A program made the translations under genes and the position numbers. From contig NZ_LELA01000081.1 in assembly GCF_001677955.1 (NCBI RefSeq), positions 62,001 through 126,000 on the forward strand: DNA of 64,000 nt, written 5' to 3'. The notes beneath the pieces are model-generated. The model did no database searches, had not been told where the DNA came from, and was given only the letters and a program-made list of their open reading frames with translations. Shown here one piece after another: positions 8,470 to 15,479 of the stretch. The DNA comes from Chryseobacterium sp. BGARF1. GTDB taxonomy: Bacteria > Bacteroidota > Bacteroidia > Flavobacteriales > Weeksellaceae. The first letter of the stretch is position 1, and every line of letters begins with the position of its first letter.

Positions 8470-9963
8470 ATGGAAATCACTTATCTGATCATTGGATGTT
8501 TTGCCGGAGGAATTATCGGCTCTATCTTAATTTATTTTGTTTTGAAATCGTCTATGGTTTCGAGAAGTTCTTATGATGAATTGAATTATTTAAATATTAA
8601 GACTAAAGCAGATTTAGAAAATTTAAACCTGAAGATTCAGGATTTAGATCAAATCATTAAAAATGAAAAAGATTTAAACCTTCAACAATCTGATTTATCG
8701 AACGATCTTAAAAATGAATTCTCAAAAATTTCTGCAGAAAACACTTTTCTTCAAACTCAATTTGGTGATCAAAAGCTTTTAAACCAAAAACAAAACATTC
8801 AAATTGAATTAATCCTTAATGAAAAGCAGAGTTTATATGCTAAAAATTCAGAACTAACAGCTCAAAATGAAGGTTTACAAAAATCTTTAGAAACTCAGAA
8901 AGAAGAAATCAAAAAAATTCAGGAAGAAGGGAAATTGCAGTTTGAAAATTTGGCCAATAAGATTTTAGAAGAAAAAACAGAAAAATTCACGACTGTCAAT
9001 CAAAATAATCTTAAAAATATTCTTGAGCCTTTTCAGGAGAAGATCAATGATTTAAAAAATAAAGTCAATGAAGCTTATGAAAAGGAAAATAAAGAACGTT
9101 TTTCTCTTGCTGAAAAAGTGAAAGAATTAGCGTTGCTTAACCAGCAAATTTCCGAAGACGCTAAAAAACTGACCAAAGCTCTGAAAGGAGAAAGTAAAAC
9201 ACAGGGGAATTGGGGAGAAATGATCCTGGAAAGCATTTTAGAGAAATCAGGATTGGTAAAAGGAAGAGAATATTTCCTGGAGCACGAACTTAGAGATGAA
9301 GATAACAAAGCTTTGTTTTCAGAGTTTTCTGGTAAAAAAATGCGTCCTGATGCGGTGGTAAAATATCCTGACGAAAGAAATGTGATCATCGATTCTAAAG
9401 TTTCTTTAACTGCCTTCACCGAACTTGTAGACGAAACAGATGCGGATATTTACCAAATAAAAGTGAATCAGCATTTATCTTCCATCAAAACCCACATTAG
9501 TCAGTTGAGTCAAAAAGCGTATGACGATTACGGAAAATCTTTAGACTTTGTGATGATGTTCATTCCCAGCGAACCAGCTTACATCGCCGCCATGCAAGCC
9601 GATCAAAATCTTTGGAATTTCGCTTATGAGAAAAGAATTTTACTTTTAAATCCCAGCAATCTTATTACTTCATTAAAACTGATTGCCGATCTTTGGAAAA
9701 GAGAATATCAAAACAGAAATTCTATGGAAATTGCTGAGCGTGGCGCTAAATTATACGACAAATTCGCAGGCTTTGTAGAAAACCTTGAAAAGGTTGGAAA
9801 AAATCTAGATCTGGCAAAAAATGTTTACAATGATGCTTACAAACAGCTATACACAGGAAATGACAACCTGATTATCCAGACGCAAAAATTGAAATCTTTA
9901 GGAATTAAAAATAAAAAAGAGCTTCCACAAAGCTTAATCGGAAATATAAATGATGATTTATAA
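8470..9963 (+). CDS. rmuC: RmuC-family DNA recombination protein
   Basis: 497 residues: an N-terminal membrane anchor (residues 4-27, YLIIGCFAGGIIGSILIYFV), a long coiled coil to about residue 210, then the RmuC domain with GNWGEMILESILEKSGLVKGREY, MRPDAVVKYPDERNVIIDSKVSL and FVMMFIPSEPAY. The PD-(D/E)xK-like core is visible as D-x-V-V and D-S-K-V. RmuC limits inversions at short inverted repeats in E. coli and is thought to be a nuclease. It has normal length and appears monocistronic. Confidence 0.93.
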   Translation: MEITYLIIGCFAGGIIGSILIYFVLKSSMVSRSSYDELNYLNIKTKADLENLNLKIQDLDQIIKNEKDLNLQQSDLSNDLKNEFSKISAENTFLQTQFGDQKLLNQKQNIQIELILNEKQSLYAKNSELTAQNEGLQKSLETQKEEIKKIQEEGKLQFENLANKILEEKTEKFTTVNQNNLKNILEPFQEKINDLKNKVNEAYEKENKERFSLAEKVKELALLNQQISEDAKKLTKALKGESKTQGNWGEMILESILEKSGLVKGREYFLEHELRDEDNKALFSEFSGKKMRPDAVVKYPDERNVIIDSKVSLTAFTELVDETDADIYQIKVNQHLSSIKTHISQLSQKAYDDYGKSLDFVMMFIPSEPAYIAAMQADQNLWNFAYEKRILLLNPSNLITSLKLIADLWKREYQNRNSMEIAERGAKLYDKFAGFVENLEKVGKNLDLAKNVYNDAYKQLYTGNDNLIIQTQKLKSLGIKNKKELPQSLIGNINDDL

Positions 9964-10045
9964 TTGTCAATTGTCAATGGCGAATTTGGTTTTGAATTAA
10001 AATTAACGAGCGAAGCGAATTGCCCCTTCACAATTCACATTTAAA
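9964..10045. repeat. Imperfect inverted/direct repeat cluster in gap
   Basis: AATTGTCAATTGTCAATGGC near 9963 holds a direct duplication (TTGTCAA twice). The right part has GAGCGAAGCGAATTGCCCC and CACAATTCAC, whose reverse complement resembles the left part. It is non-coding and probably a dispersed intergenic repeat, but one copy cannot prove that. Confidence 0.4.
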
Positions 10046-10065
10046 CGATTATACATAATCAATGA

Positions 10066-10095
10066 TTGATAAGTCTGATGTAAATCTTATTTTTG
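10066..10095 (+). promoter_or_regulatory. Promoter of the RNA methyltransferase gene
   Basis: TTG at 10066-10068, a 19-base spacer, and TATTTTTG at 10088-10095 give a full Bacteroidota promoter. Transcription would start about 20 bases before the ATG at 10122. Confidence 0.75.
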
Positions 10096-10121
10096 CATGA
10101 ATTATCAATCATTTATCACTT

Positions 10122-10889
10122 ATGATCATCGAAAGTTTTCAGAACGAAAAGATAAAACACATCACAAAACTTCTTACAGACAACCGTTTTCGTAAAAAAT
10201 CGGAAGTATTTGTGGTTGAAGGGCAACAGGAAAATGAAAGAGCTCAGAAGTATGATTTTGAAGCTGTCGAATTTTATATCTGTGAAAGCATTTTTAAAGG
10301 AAATACACCTAAAGAAAAAGTTCATTTGGTAAGCGACAAAGTGTATGAAAAAATTGCTTATCGCGGAAGCTCTGAAGGAATCATTGGAGTTTATAAAACT
10401 CAAGAATCTTATTTAAATAAATTTCATCCAAAAGAAAATTCAACTGTAATTATTGTTGAAGGCGTTGAAAAGCCAGGAAATCTAGGCGCAATTCTAAGAA
10501 GTTGTGAAGCTTTTGGAATTGATGCTTTAATTGTTGCAGATGGAAAGACCGATTTCTATAATCCAAATGTTATTCGATCAAGTGTAGGATGTCTTTTTGG
10601 AATGCAGATATTTCAGGCTGACAATAACGAAGTCTTTGAATTTTTACAGAAAAACAACTTCAACATCTATACAACTATTATGGATGAGACTTCCAAAGAT
10701 ATGTTTGAAAGAGACTTTACAAAACGTTCTGCCGTTTTATTTGGTACTGAACATTCCGGATTGAGTGATTTTTGGTACGATAAAGGTCAAAATACATTGA
10801 TACCTATGACCGGAAGTATAGACTCATTAAACCTGAGCAATGCAGTAGCAATTACCTGCTATGAAACATTAAGACAAAAGAAAGCTTAA
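10122..10889 (+). CDS. SpoU/TrmH-family RNA 2'-O-methyltransferase
   Basis: 255 residues with an N-terminal L30e-like substrate-binding domain (KSEVFVVEGQQENERA) and a C-terminal SPOUT knot. All three SpoU motifs are present: motif 1 EGVEKPGNLGAILRSCEAFG, motif 2 LFGTEHSGLS, motif 3 IPMTGSIDSLNLSNAVAI. It methylates a ribose in rRNA or tRNA with SAM as donor; the site cannot be assigned from sequence. Length is normal for the RlmB/TsnR-like group. Confidence 0.92.
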   Translation: MIIESFQNEKIKHITKLLTDNRFRKKSEVFVVEGQQENERAQKYDFEAVEFYICESIFKGNTPKEKVHLVSDKVYEKIAYRGSSEGIIGVYKTQESYLNKFHPKENSTVIIVEGVEKPGNLGAILRSCEAFGIDALIVADGKTDFYNPNVIRSSVGCLFGMQIFQADNNEVFEFLQKNNFNIYTTIMDETSKDMFERDFTKRSAVLFGTEHSGLSDFWYDKGQNTLIPMTGSIDSLNLSNAVAITCYETLRQKKA

Positions 10890-10915
10890 CGCTTTAAAAT
10901 TATAAGACACAAAAA

Positions 10916-10940
10916 AACCGTTTCGCTGAGCGAAACGGTT
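10916..10940 (-). terminator. Terminator downstream of small lipoprotein
   Basis: Perfect 11-base stem AACCGTTTCGC/GCGAAACGGTT with a 3-base loop. Read on the minus strand it ends in seven T, so it best serves the lipoprotein gene; it may also stop the convergent methyltransferase transcript. Confidence 0.8.
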
Positions 10941-10963
10941 CTTTATTCTTCAATCGTAACTGA

Positions 10964-11191
10964 TTAGTGAGCAGCTGGAGCAGCAACTTTAGCAGTAGAA
11001 TCGATCGCTTTAGTAGCTGAATCAGCAACTTTAGTAATTGAATCTTTAGCAGCACCTGCAGTAGAGTCGATTTGCTCAGTAGCTGAATCAACTTTAGCGT
11101 TTAAAGAATCAGCTCCAGTTGTAGCTTCACCTTTTTTACATGCAACTAAAGAGATAACAGCGATAGCAGCTACGAATAATGACTTTTTCAT
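10964..11191 (-). CDS. Small repetitive lipoprotein
   Basis: 75 residues: signal MKKSLFVAAIAVISLVAC with lipobox LVAC, then an Ala/Thr/Asp-rich tail with repeated DS(A/T/I) units (DSLNAKVDS, DSATEQIDST, DSITKVADS, DSATKAIDST) at about 7-11-residue spacing, ending AAPAAH. The pattern predicts a long amphipathic helix. A minus-strand TACCTTTG -7 element lies at 11262-11269 and a terminator follows, so it is a single gene. Function unknown; such short lipoproteins can be abundant in the envelope of Chryseobacterium-like bacteria. Confidence 0.75.
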   Translation of the reverse strand: MKKSLFVAAIAVISLVACKKGEATTGADSLNAKVDSATEQIDSTAGAAKDSITKVADSATKAIDSTAKVAAPAAH

Positions 11192-11261
11192 AATAAATTA
11201 AATTTAATTTTGTTAATATTGTTTTTTAAATCTTTTTCTCTGTTCGGTTATTTGAACAAGA

Positions 11262-11269
11262 CAAAGGTA
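11262..11269 (-). promoter_or_regulatory. -7 element of small lipoprotein gene
   Basis: Minus-strand TACCTTTG, an exact TAnnTTTG match, about 70 bases before the ATG at 11191. No clear TTG lies at the expected distance. Confidence 0.5.
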
Positions 11270-11283
11270 TAGCAGATATAAAA

Positions 11284-11315
11284 TTTGTTTATGAAAAATA
11301 ATTGTAATAACTTTG
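11284..11315 (+). promoter_or_regulatory. Promoter of the 388-residue membrane protein
   Basis: TTTG at 11284-11287, a 20-base spacer, and TAACTTTG at 11308-11315. The -7 element runs directly into the palindrome at 11312-11332. Confidence 0.65.
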
Positions 11316-11332
11316 TAAAACAGTTTTACAAA
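11312..11332. promoter_or_regulatory. 21-bp perfect palindrome, operator candidate
   Basis: TTTGTAAAAC, a central A, then GTTTTACAAA: a perfect 10-1-10 palindrome. It overlaps the last four bases of the plus-strand -7 element and the expected transcription start, an arrangement typical of a repressor operator. It lies in the gap between two divergent genes. Confidence 0.55.
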
Positions 11333-11341
11333 TAAAATACA

Positions 11342-11374
11342 ATGAAAATCAACAACTTAACTACTTTTTTATAA
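11342..11374 (+). other. Possible 10-residue leader peptide
   Basis: ATG 11342 to TAA 11374 encodes MKINNLTTFL and stops one base before the GTG start at 11376. Such spacing could couple translation of the next gene to the short frame. It may equally be chance; there is no further support. Confidence 0.3.
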
Positions 11375-11375
11375 A

Positions 11376-12542
11376 GTGACAGATTTAGACCTCTTACATT
11401 TTGAGCAGCTCAAAAAAGACGTTCAAGCTCAATATTTGAAAGAATACACCCCTTCTTACGATGAAATATCTAAGTGGAAGGGTATTGATATTATATATTT
11501 TCAGGAAGACCTTAGGAAAAAAGCCAAAGGTAACATCAGTGAAAAGTCTTTTTACACCTATTTTAAATCTTCTCCCGTTTCAAAATTACCCCGTATTGAC
11601 ATGCTCAATTTATTGAGTATTTATGCGGGTTACGACTCTTGGTATGACTTTAAAAAGAATCATCTTTTTGCAGGAGAATTACTAAGCGAAGAGAAAGATT
11701 TGAGCGACGATGAACTGAAAGAATTAGAAAAAACTATTTCAAGTGCATTAAACTTACCTAAAACTGAAGAAGAACCTAAAAAAATAGTAACAGGCAATCA
11801 AGAAAACGCAGTTTTACAAGAAAACAATACTGATAATCAAATAATTGAAAAAAAACAACCTATTTTAGAATCTTCGCAAATAACAGAAGTAAAGCCATTA
11901 AAAAAGAACCACCAAAGAGCAGCTTGGATTGCTGCAGCATCAGTTTTTGTCATTTTATTGGGGCTTTTAGGTTTTAAGGACGAAATTTTTCAAAAAACTT
12001 ATAAGTATTGTTTTACGGATGCCGACAGAAATCTAAATGTACAGCGAGATATTGAGATAAAAGTCATTAAAGAAAACGAATCTCCTATTTTATATAGAAT
12101 AAAACCCGGAGAATGCTTCATCTATCCAACAAAGGATAAAACTCTGAAAATGCAGATCAGCTCAACTGTATATGAAGATCTTGAAGTCAATAGAAATCTT
12201 GAAAACGCGCCTGAAGAAGAGACCATAGAGCTGAAACCGGATGATTATAAAATGGCGCTCTATTATTTCTCTATAAAAGACATCAACGGAGAAAATTCTG
12301 AACAGCTTATCAAGCAAAAAAGAAAGCAGCTGGAAAACCTTATTAGCAATACAGCCACTATAACACAGGTCTATGACAGTGATATCTATGGTCTTGAAAC
12401 TTTAGACAAACAAGACTATATTACTTTGGTAACCACACCTACCACTTCATTAAAAAACCTGAACGTTATTGAAATGAAAAAAGATAAAGGAAAAATAGTA
12501 TCTATCAAATTTAAAATCTCAAACCATGAAAACAATAAATAA
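11376..12542 (+). CDS. Membrane-anchored protein with HTH-like N-terminus, possible ToxR-like regulator
   Basis: 388 residues from GTG 11376. Residues 28-98 (GNISEKSFYTYFKSSP, DMLNLLSIYAGYDSWYDF) match a pattern I have seen in other Bacteroidota proteins, resembling a small helix-turn-helix or winged module. A polar linker follows, then one membrane segment near residues 185-203 (AAWIAAASVFVILLGLLGF) and an extracytoplasmic beta-rich part (DDYKMALYYFS). This layout is that of a one-component membrane regulator, but DNA binding is inferred. Its last 17 bases overlap the next lipoprotein gene, so the two are probably coupled. Confidence 0.65.
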   Translation: MTDLDLLHFEQLKKDVQAQYLKEYTPSYDEISKWKGIDIIYFQEDLRKKAKGNISEKSFYTYFKSSPVSKLPRIDMLNLLSIYAGYDSWYDFKKNHLFAGELLSEEKDLSDDELKELEKTISSALNLPKTEEEPKKIVTGNQENAVLQENNTDNQIIEKKQPILESSQITEVKPLKKNHQRAAWIAAASVFVILLGLLGFKDEIFQKTYKYCFTDADRNLNVQRDIEIKVIKENESPILYRIKPGECFIYPTKDKTLKMQISSTVYEDLEVNRNLENAPEEETIELKPDDYKMALYYFSIKDINGENSEQLIKQKRKQLENLISNTATITQVYDSDIYGLETLDKQDYITLVTTPTTSLKNLNVIEMKKDKGKIVSIKFKISNHENNK

Positions 12543-13107
12543 CTTTTTGTTTTTAACGATACTTCTTGGCATCATAATGATTGCTTGCACAAAAAAAGAA
12601 GAAAATAACAACGTAAGCGACCTCGAAAAACTAAGAAATACAAATAACATCAATGTATTGATGGACAGTACACAGGCAATTAATTCTATTACTTTGCAAA
12701 AAGTACAAGACGTGCTTGACCTGTCTACTCTTTATCTTTCCGGAAATAAGAAAACCGAAATAGATACCGCCATCTATTCAAAGATTGAAAAATATTTTCA
12801 GAAATCTGATTCTACTACCTTTAAAGGACTTTTTAAAGAGCTTGAAAGCCTGAAAGTAAAAAAGGTGAAGGTAAGCAACATAAATGTGTTTAAGAAAATA
12901 AATGATAAAGACACTCTAGATTTCGCAAAATTCAATGTGGAATATATTGGTGACAAAAATAAATCGATTGGGAATTTTGAAAGAAGTGCACAATACACTC
13001 TGGTTTCTAAAACCAACGAAAAAAATAAAGAATTTAAGTTTTATTTTATTAAGTTCTACTCAGATTTGCTAGCAAAAGACAGTACATCTGTAGGCGTTAC
13101 AAGATAG
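12526..13107 (+). CDS. Hypothetical lipoprotein coupled to the membrane protein
   Basis: 193 residues with lipoprotein signal MKTINNFLFLTILLGIIMIAC (lipobox MIAC), then a mixed helical/strand region without recognised family. The start lies inside the 3' end of the preceding gene, so the products probably work together, perhaps with the lipoprotein contacting the extracytoplasmic part of that protein. Its 3' end overlaps the convergent cyclo-ligase gene by 52 bases. Confidence 0.7.
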   Translation: MKTINNFLFLTILLGIIMIACTKKEENNNVSDLEKLRNTNNINVLMDSTQAINSITLQKVQDVLDLSTLYLSGNKKTEIDTAIYSKIEKYFQKSDSTTFKGLFKELESLKVKKVKVSNINVFKKINDKDTLDFAKFNVEYIGDKNKSIGNFERSAQYTLVSKTNEKNKEFKFYFIKFYSDLLAKDSTSVGVTR

Positions 13108-13631
13108 TCTAAGGAAATATCATTTTCCCAAACATCATCAATTATATCATCGGGGTTAAAATAATTAACTCCGATTTTTTTTGATTTTCTTGAAATATTT
13201 TCAAAAAATTGATCATAAAAACCTTTTCCATACCCTACTCTATTTCCCTTGGTGTCACAATAAAGAAGTGGTGTAATCACAAAATCAAAATCTAAAACTT
13301 CTGAATCTATATTTGAAAGAGGTTCAGAAATCCCCCAATTATTTAGATTAAATTCAGTATCCTGAAAAATTTCAACAGAAATTAATTTTGCATTTACAAT
13401 CTTAGGAACATAGACTTTAATATTTTGGCTTAAAAAGTAATCAATAAAAATTTTGGTATTGATTTCTTTAAACTTCTCGATTGGAATGAAAATATGGATT
13501 TTTTGAGCAGAAACCGGTTTAAAATAATTAATGAAATTTTTAAAAATTCTTTCAGATAAATGAGAAACCTCATCTTGTGACAATGTTTTTCTTTTTTCAA
13601 GATATTTTTTTCTGATTTCCGATTTTTTCAT
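13056..13631 (-). CDS. 5-formyltetrahydrofolate cyclo-ligase family protein
   Basis: 191 residues from ATG 13631 (MKKSEIRKKYLEKRKTLSQ). The family signature is present: N-terminal R-KK-Y--R-K-L substrate site, IFIPIEKFKEINT, and the ATP-binding loop KGNRVGYGKGFYDQFF near residue 132. It converts 5-formyl-THF to 5,10-methenyl-THF with ATP. An upstream in-frame ATG (13655) lies within the promoter region and is unlikely. The 3' end overlaps a convergent lipoprotein gene by 52 bases. Length is normal. Confidence 0.9.
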   Translation of the reverse strand: MKKSEIRKKYLEKRKTLSQDEVSHLSERIFKNFINYFKPVSAQKIHIFIPIEKFKEINTKIFIDYFLSQNIKVYVPKIVNAKLISVEIFQDTEFNLNNWGISEPLSNIDSEVLDFDFVITPLLYCDTKGNRVGYGKGFYDQFFENISRKSKKIGVNYFNPDDIIDDVWENDISLDYLVTPTDVLSFASKSE

Positions 13632-13634
13632 TTT

Positions 13635-13662
13635 CAAATTTATAAAAAATAGCATTATACAA
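13635..13662 (-). promoter_or_regulatory. Promoter of cyclo-ligase gene, very close to ATG
   Basis: On the minus strand TTG (13660-13662), 17 bases, then TAAATTTG (13635-13642). Only three bases separate the element from the ATG at 13631, so the transcript would be leaderless or nearly so. Confidence 0.55.
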
Positions 13663-13678
13663 AACTATTTTAGAGATA

Positions 13679-13753
13679 GCGCTCCTACGGAGCGCAAAAT
13701 TCGTCATAACACTTTATAACATTTCTACACAGATAAAACTCCTACGGAGTTTT
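13679..13753. repeat. Two hairpins sharing the CTCCTACGGAG core
   Basis: GCGCTCC-TAC-GGAGCGC (13679-13695) and AAAACTCC-TAC-GGAGTTTT (13735-13753) are perfect stems with the same 11-base core but different outer arms, separated by 39 bases of AT-rich DNA. A third related stem (CTCTGATGGAG core) follows at 13778-13808. Same core with compensating outer arms suggests a REP/REPIN-type family. Confidence 0.65.
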
Positions 13754-13777
13754 CTAATGACATTTAATTTAACAAAA

Positions 13778-13808
13778 AAAGGTTGCGCTCTGATGGAGTG
13801 CAACCTTT
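13778..13808 (-). terminator. Terminator of trhO, made from a third related hairpin
   Basis: Stem AAAGGTTGC-G-CTC/GGAG-T-GCAACCTTT with a G-U pair and a short loop. On the minus strand it ends in a run of T, 26 bases after the trhO stop. Its core (CTCTGATGGAG) resembles the two hairpins at 13679-13753. Confidence 0.75.
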
Positions 13809-13833
13809 ATATAATTATCAATCTAAGGATCAA

Positions 13834-15186
13834 CTATCCCAAAATTTTATATATTTTATCTGATAAACGTACTCTGAACGGAAGTTCAAAAGTAATCTGA
13901 TCTCCTGATTTTGCATTTTCACAAGAGTTACCATCAACAAAAATCTCAGTGATTGTAATTTCCTGCTCTCCCGTTGTAGGACCAGAAATTAAAACTTTAT
14001 CTCCAACTGAAAGCTCATTTTCAATTAAAAACTGTGCAATCTTTGATTTGGTATAGTAATGTTCTGCTTTACCAATCAATGTTTTCTTGATTGCAATTTT
14101 CTGTCTAATATTTTTAGAATCAACTTTGGCTAAAGGTTTATTAGGTAAATCTCCTGAATTTTTAAAGGTCAGAGCATCAGATTTCCCTTTTCTGAACACT
14201 TTATTTCCAACCTGCAATCCTTTTCTTAATGCTACTTGTTCTTCCGCCGGCAAATGGGTTATTTCTAAACATTCTGTAGAACAACAGTTTTCCATCGCCG
14301 TTTTACAGTCATCACATTGTATAAATAATAAATGACAAGCATCATTAGCACAGTTGGTGTGATTATCACAAGGTTTTCCACATTGGTGACACTGAGAAAT
14401 AATATCGTCTGTAATTCTTTCGCCTAATCGGTGATCAAACACAAAGTTTTTACCAATAAATTTACTTTCAATATTTTCTTCCTTGATTTGACGGGTATAT
14501 TCAATAATTCCGCCTTCTAATTGAAAAACATTTTTAAAACCTTGATGTTTGAAATAAGCGCTCGCTTTTTCACAACGAATTCCGCCTGTACAATACATCA
14601 AAAGATTTTTATCTTCTTTAAAATCCTGAAGCTGTTCGTTGATAATCGGTAAACTTTCTCTGAAGTTTTCCACATCGGGAGTAATAGCTCCTTCAAAATG
14701 TCCTACTTCACTTTCGTAATGGTTTCTAAAATCAACGACAATTGTATTGGGATCAACCAATAAATCATTAAACTCCTGTGCTTTTAAATGAACTCCTTTA
14801 TTGGTTACATCAAAAGTATCATCATTCAAACCATCGGCAACAATTTTATGTCTTACCTTAATCGTTAATTTCAAGAAAGAATGGTTGTCTTGTTCTACTG
14901 CAACATTAAGACGAATTCCTTTCATGAAATCATAAACTTCCAGCGTATTTCGAAAATCTTCCAACTGATCTGCAGGAATACTCATCTGAGCATTAATTCC
15001 TTCATGGGCAACATAGATACGTCCCAATGCATCGAGTGCATTCCAGGCTATAAATAAATCGTCGCGAAATTTTTTGGGATTTTCAATTTTGGCATACGCA
15101 TAGAAAGATAAAGTAAGGCGTTGCTTACCAGCTTCATCAATAAGTTGAGCTCTTTCTTCTGCGCTTAAGGTGTTATACAGTTGCAT
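13834..15186 (-). CDS. trhO: tRNA uridine-34 hydroxylase TrhO with extra C-terminal domain
   Basis: Oxygen-dependent 5-hydroxylation of U34 in tRNA. The 450 residues contain an N-terminal acylphosphatase-like domain (ISFYAYAKI-type start, HEGINAQMSIP), a rhodanese domain with active-site Cys in YCTGGIRCEKAS near residue 200, and a Cys-rich metal region (CHQCGKPC, CANDAC, CDDC). E. coli TrhO is about 350 residues; here residues 350-450 add a beta-barrel-like segment (VGDKVLISGPTTG, GDQITFELPFRVRLSDKIYKI) resembling the C-terminal domain of U32/TrhP proteins. Minus-strand -7 TATCTTTG lies at 15222-15229. Confidence 0.9.
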   Translation of the reverse strand: MQLYNTLSAEERAQLIDEAGKQRLTLSFYAYAKIENPKKFRDDLFIAWNALDALGRIYVAHEGINAQMSIPADQLEDFRNTLEVYDFMKGIRLNVAVEQDNHSFLKLTIKVRHKIVADGLNDDTFDVTNKGVHLKAQEFNDLLVDPNTIVVDFRNHYESEVGHFEGAITPDVENFRESLPIINEQLQDFKEDKNLLMYCTGGIRCEKASAYFKHQGFKNVFQLEGGIIEYTRQIKEENIESKFIGKNFVFDHRLGERITDDIISQCHQCGKPCDNHTNCANDACHLLFIQCDDCKTAMENCCSTECLEITHLPAEEQVALRKGLQVGNKVFRKGKSDALTFKNSGDLPNKPLAKVDSKNIRQKIAIKKTLIGKAEHYYTKSKIAQFLIENELSVGDKVLISGPTTGEQEITITEIFVDGNSCENAKSGDQITFELPFRVRLSDKIYKILG

Positions 15187-15414
15187 GCTATAAACGGTTT
15201 AAGTGAGAAAAATTATTTTGGCAAAGATAAGAATTTTTCATCGAGTTTATAAAACTGATAATTATCACACCCGTTTAGAAATGGTAAAATTGTCAGTTAT
15301 TTTTTTTAATTAATTCTTAAGCTTTGTTAATAATAACAGTCAAATTACGACTTAAGATATAAAATGATACAATGCTCGTTAAATTTTAGTTAAAACAGTA
15401 ACACAGCATAGTAA

Positions 15415-15441
15415 TTGCATACTTATTTAACATTAAATTTG
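15415..15441 (+). promoter_or_regulatory. htrA promoter; decides the start codon
   Basis: TTG at 15415-15417, 16 bases, then TAAATTTG at 15434-15441. The upstream in-frame GTG at 15441 shares its G with this element and so cannot start translation; ATG 15480 is used, leaving about a 32-base leader. Confidence 0.65.
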
Positions 15442-15479
15442 TGTTCAATATTACTATAAATAAAAAAATAAGACATACA

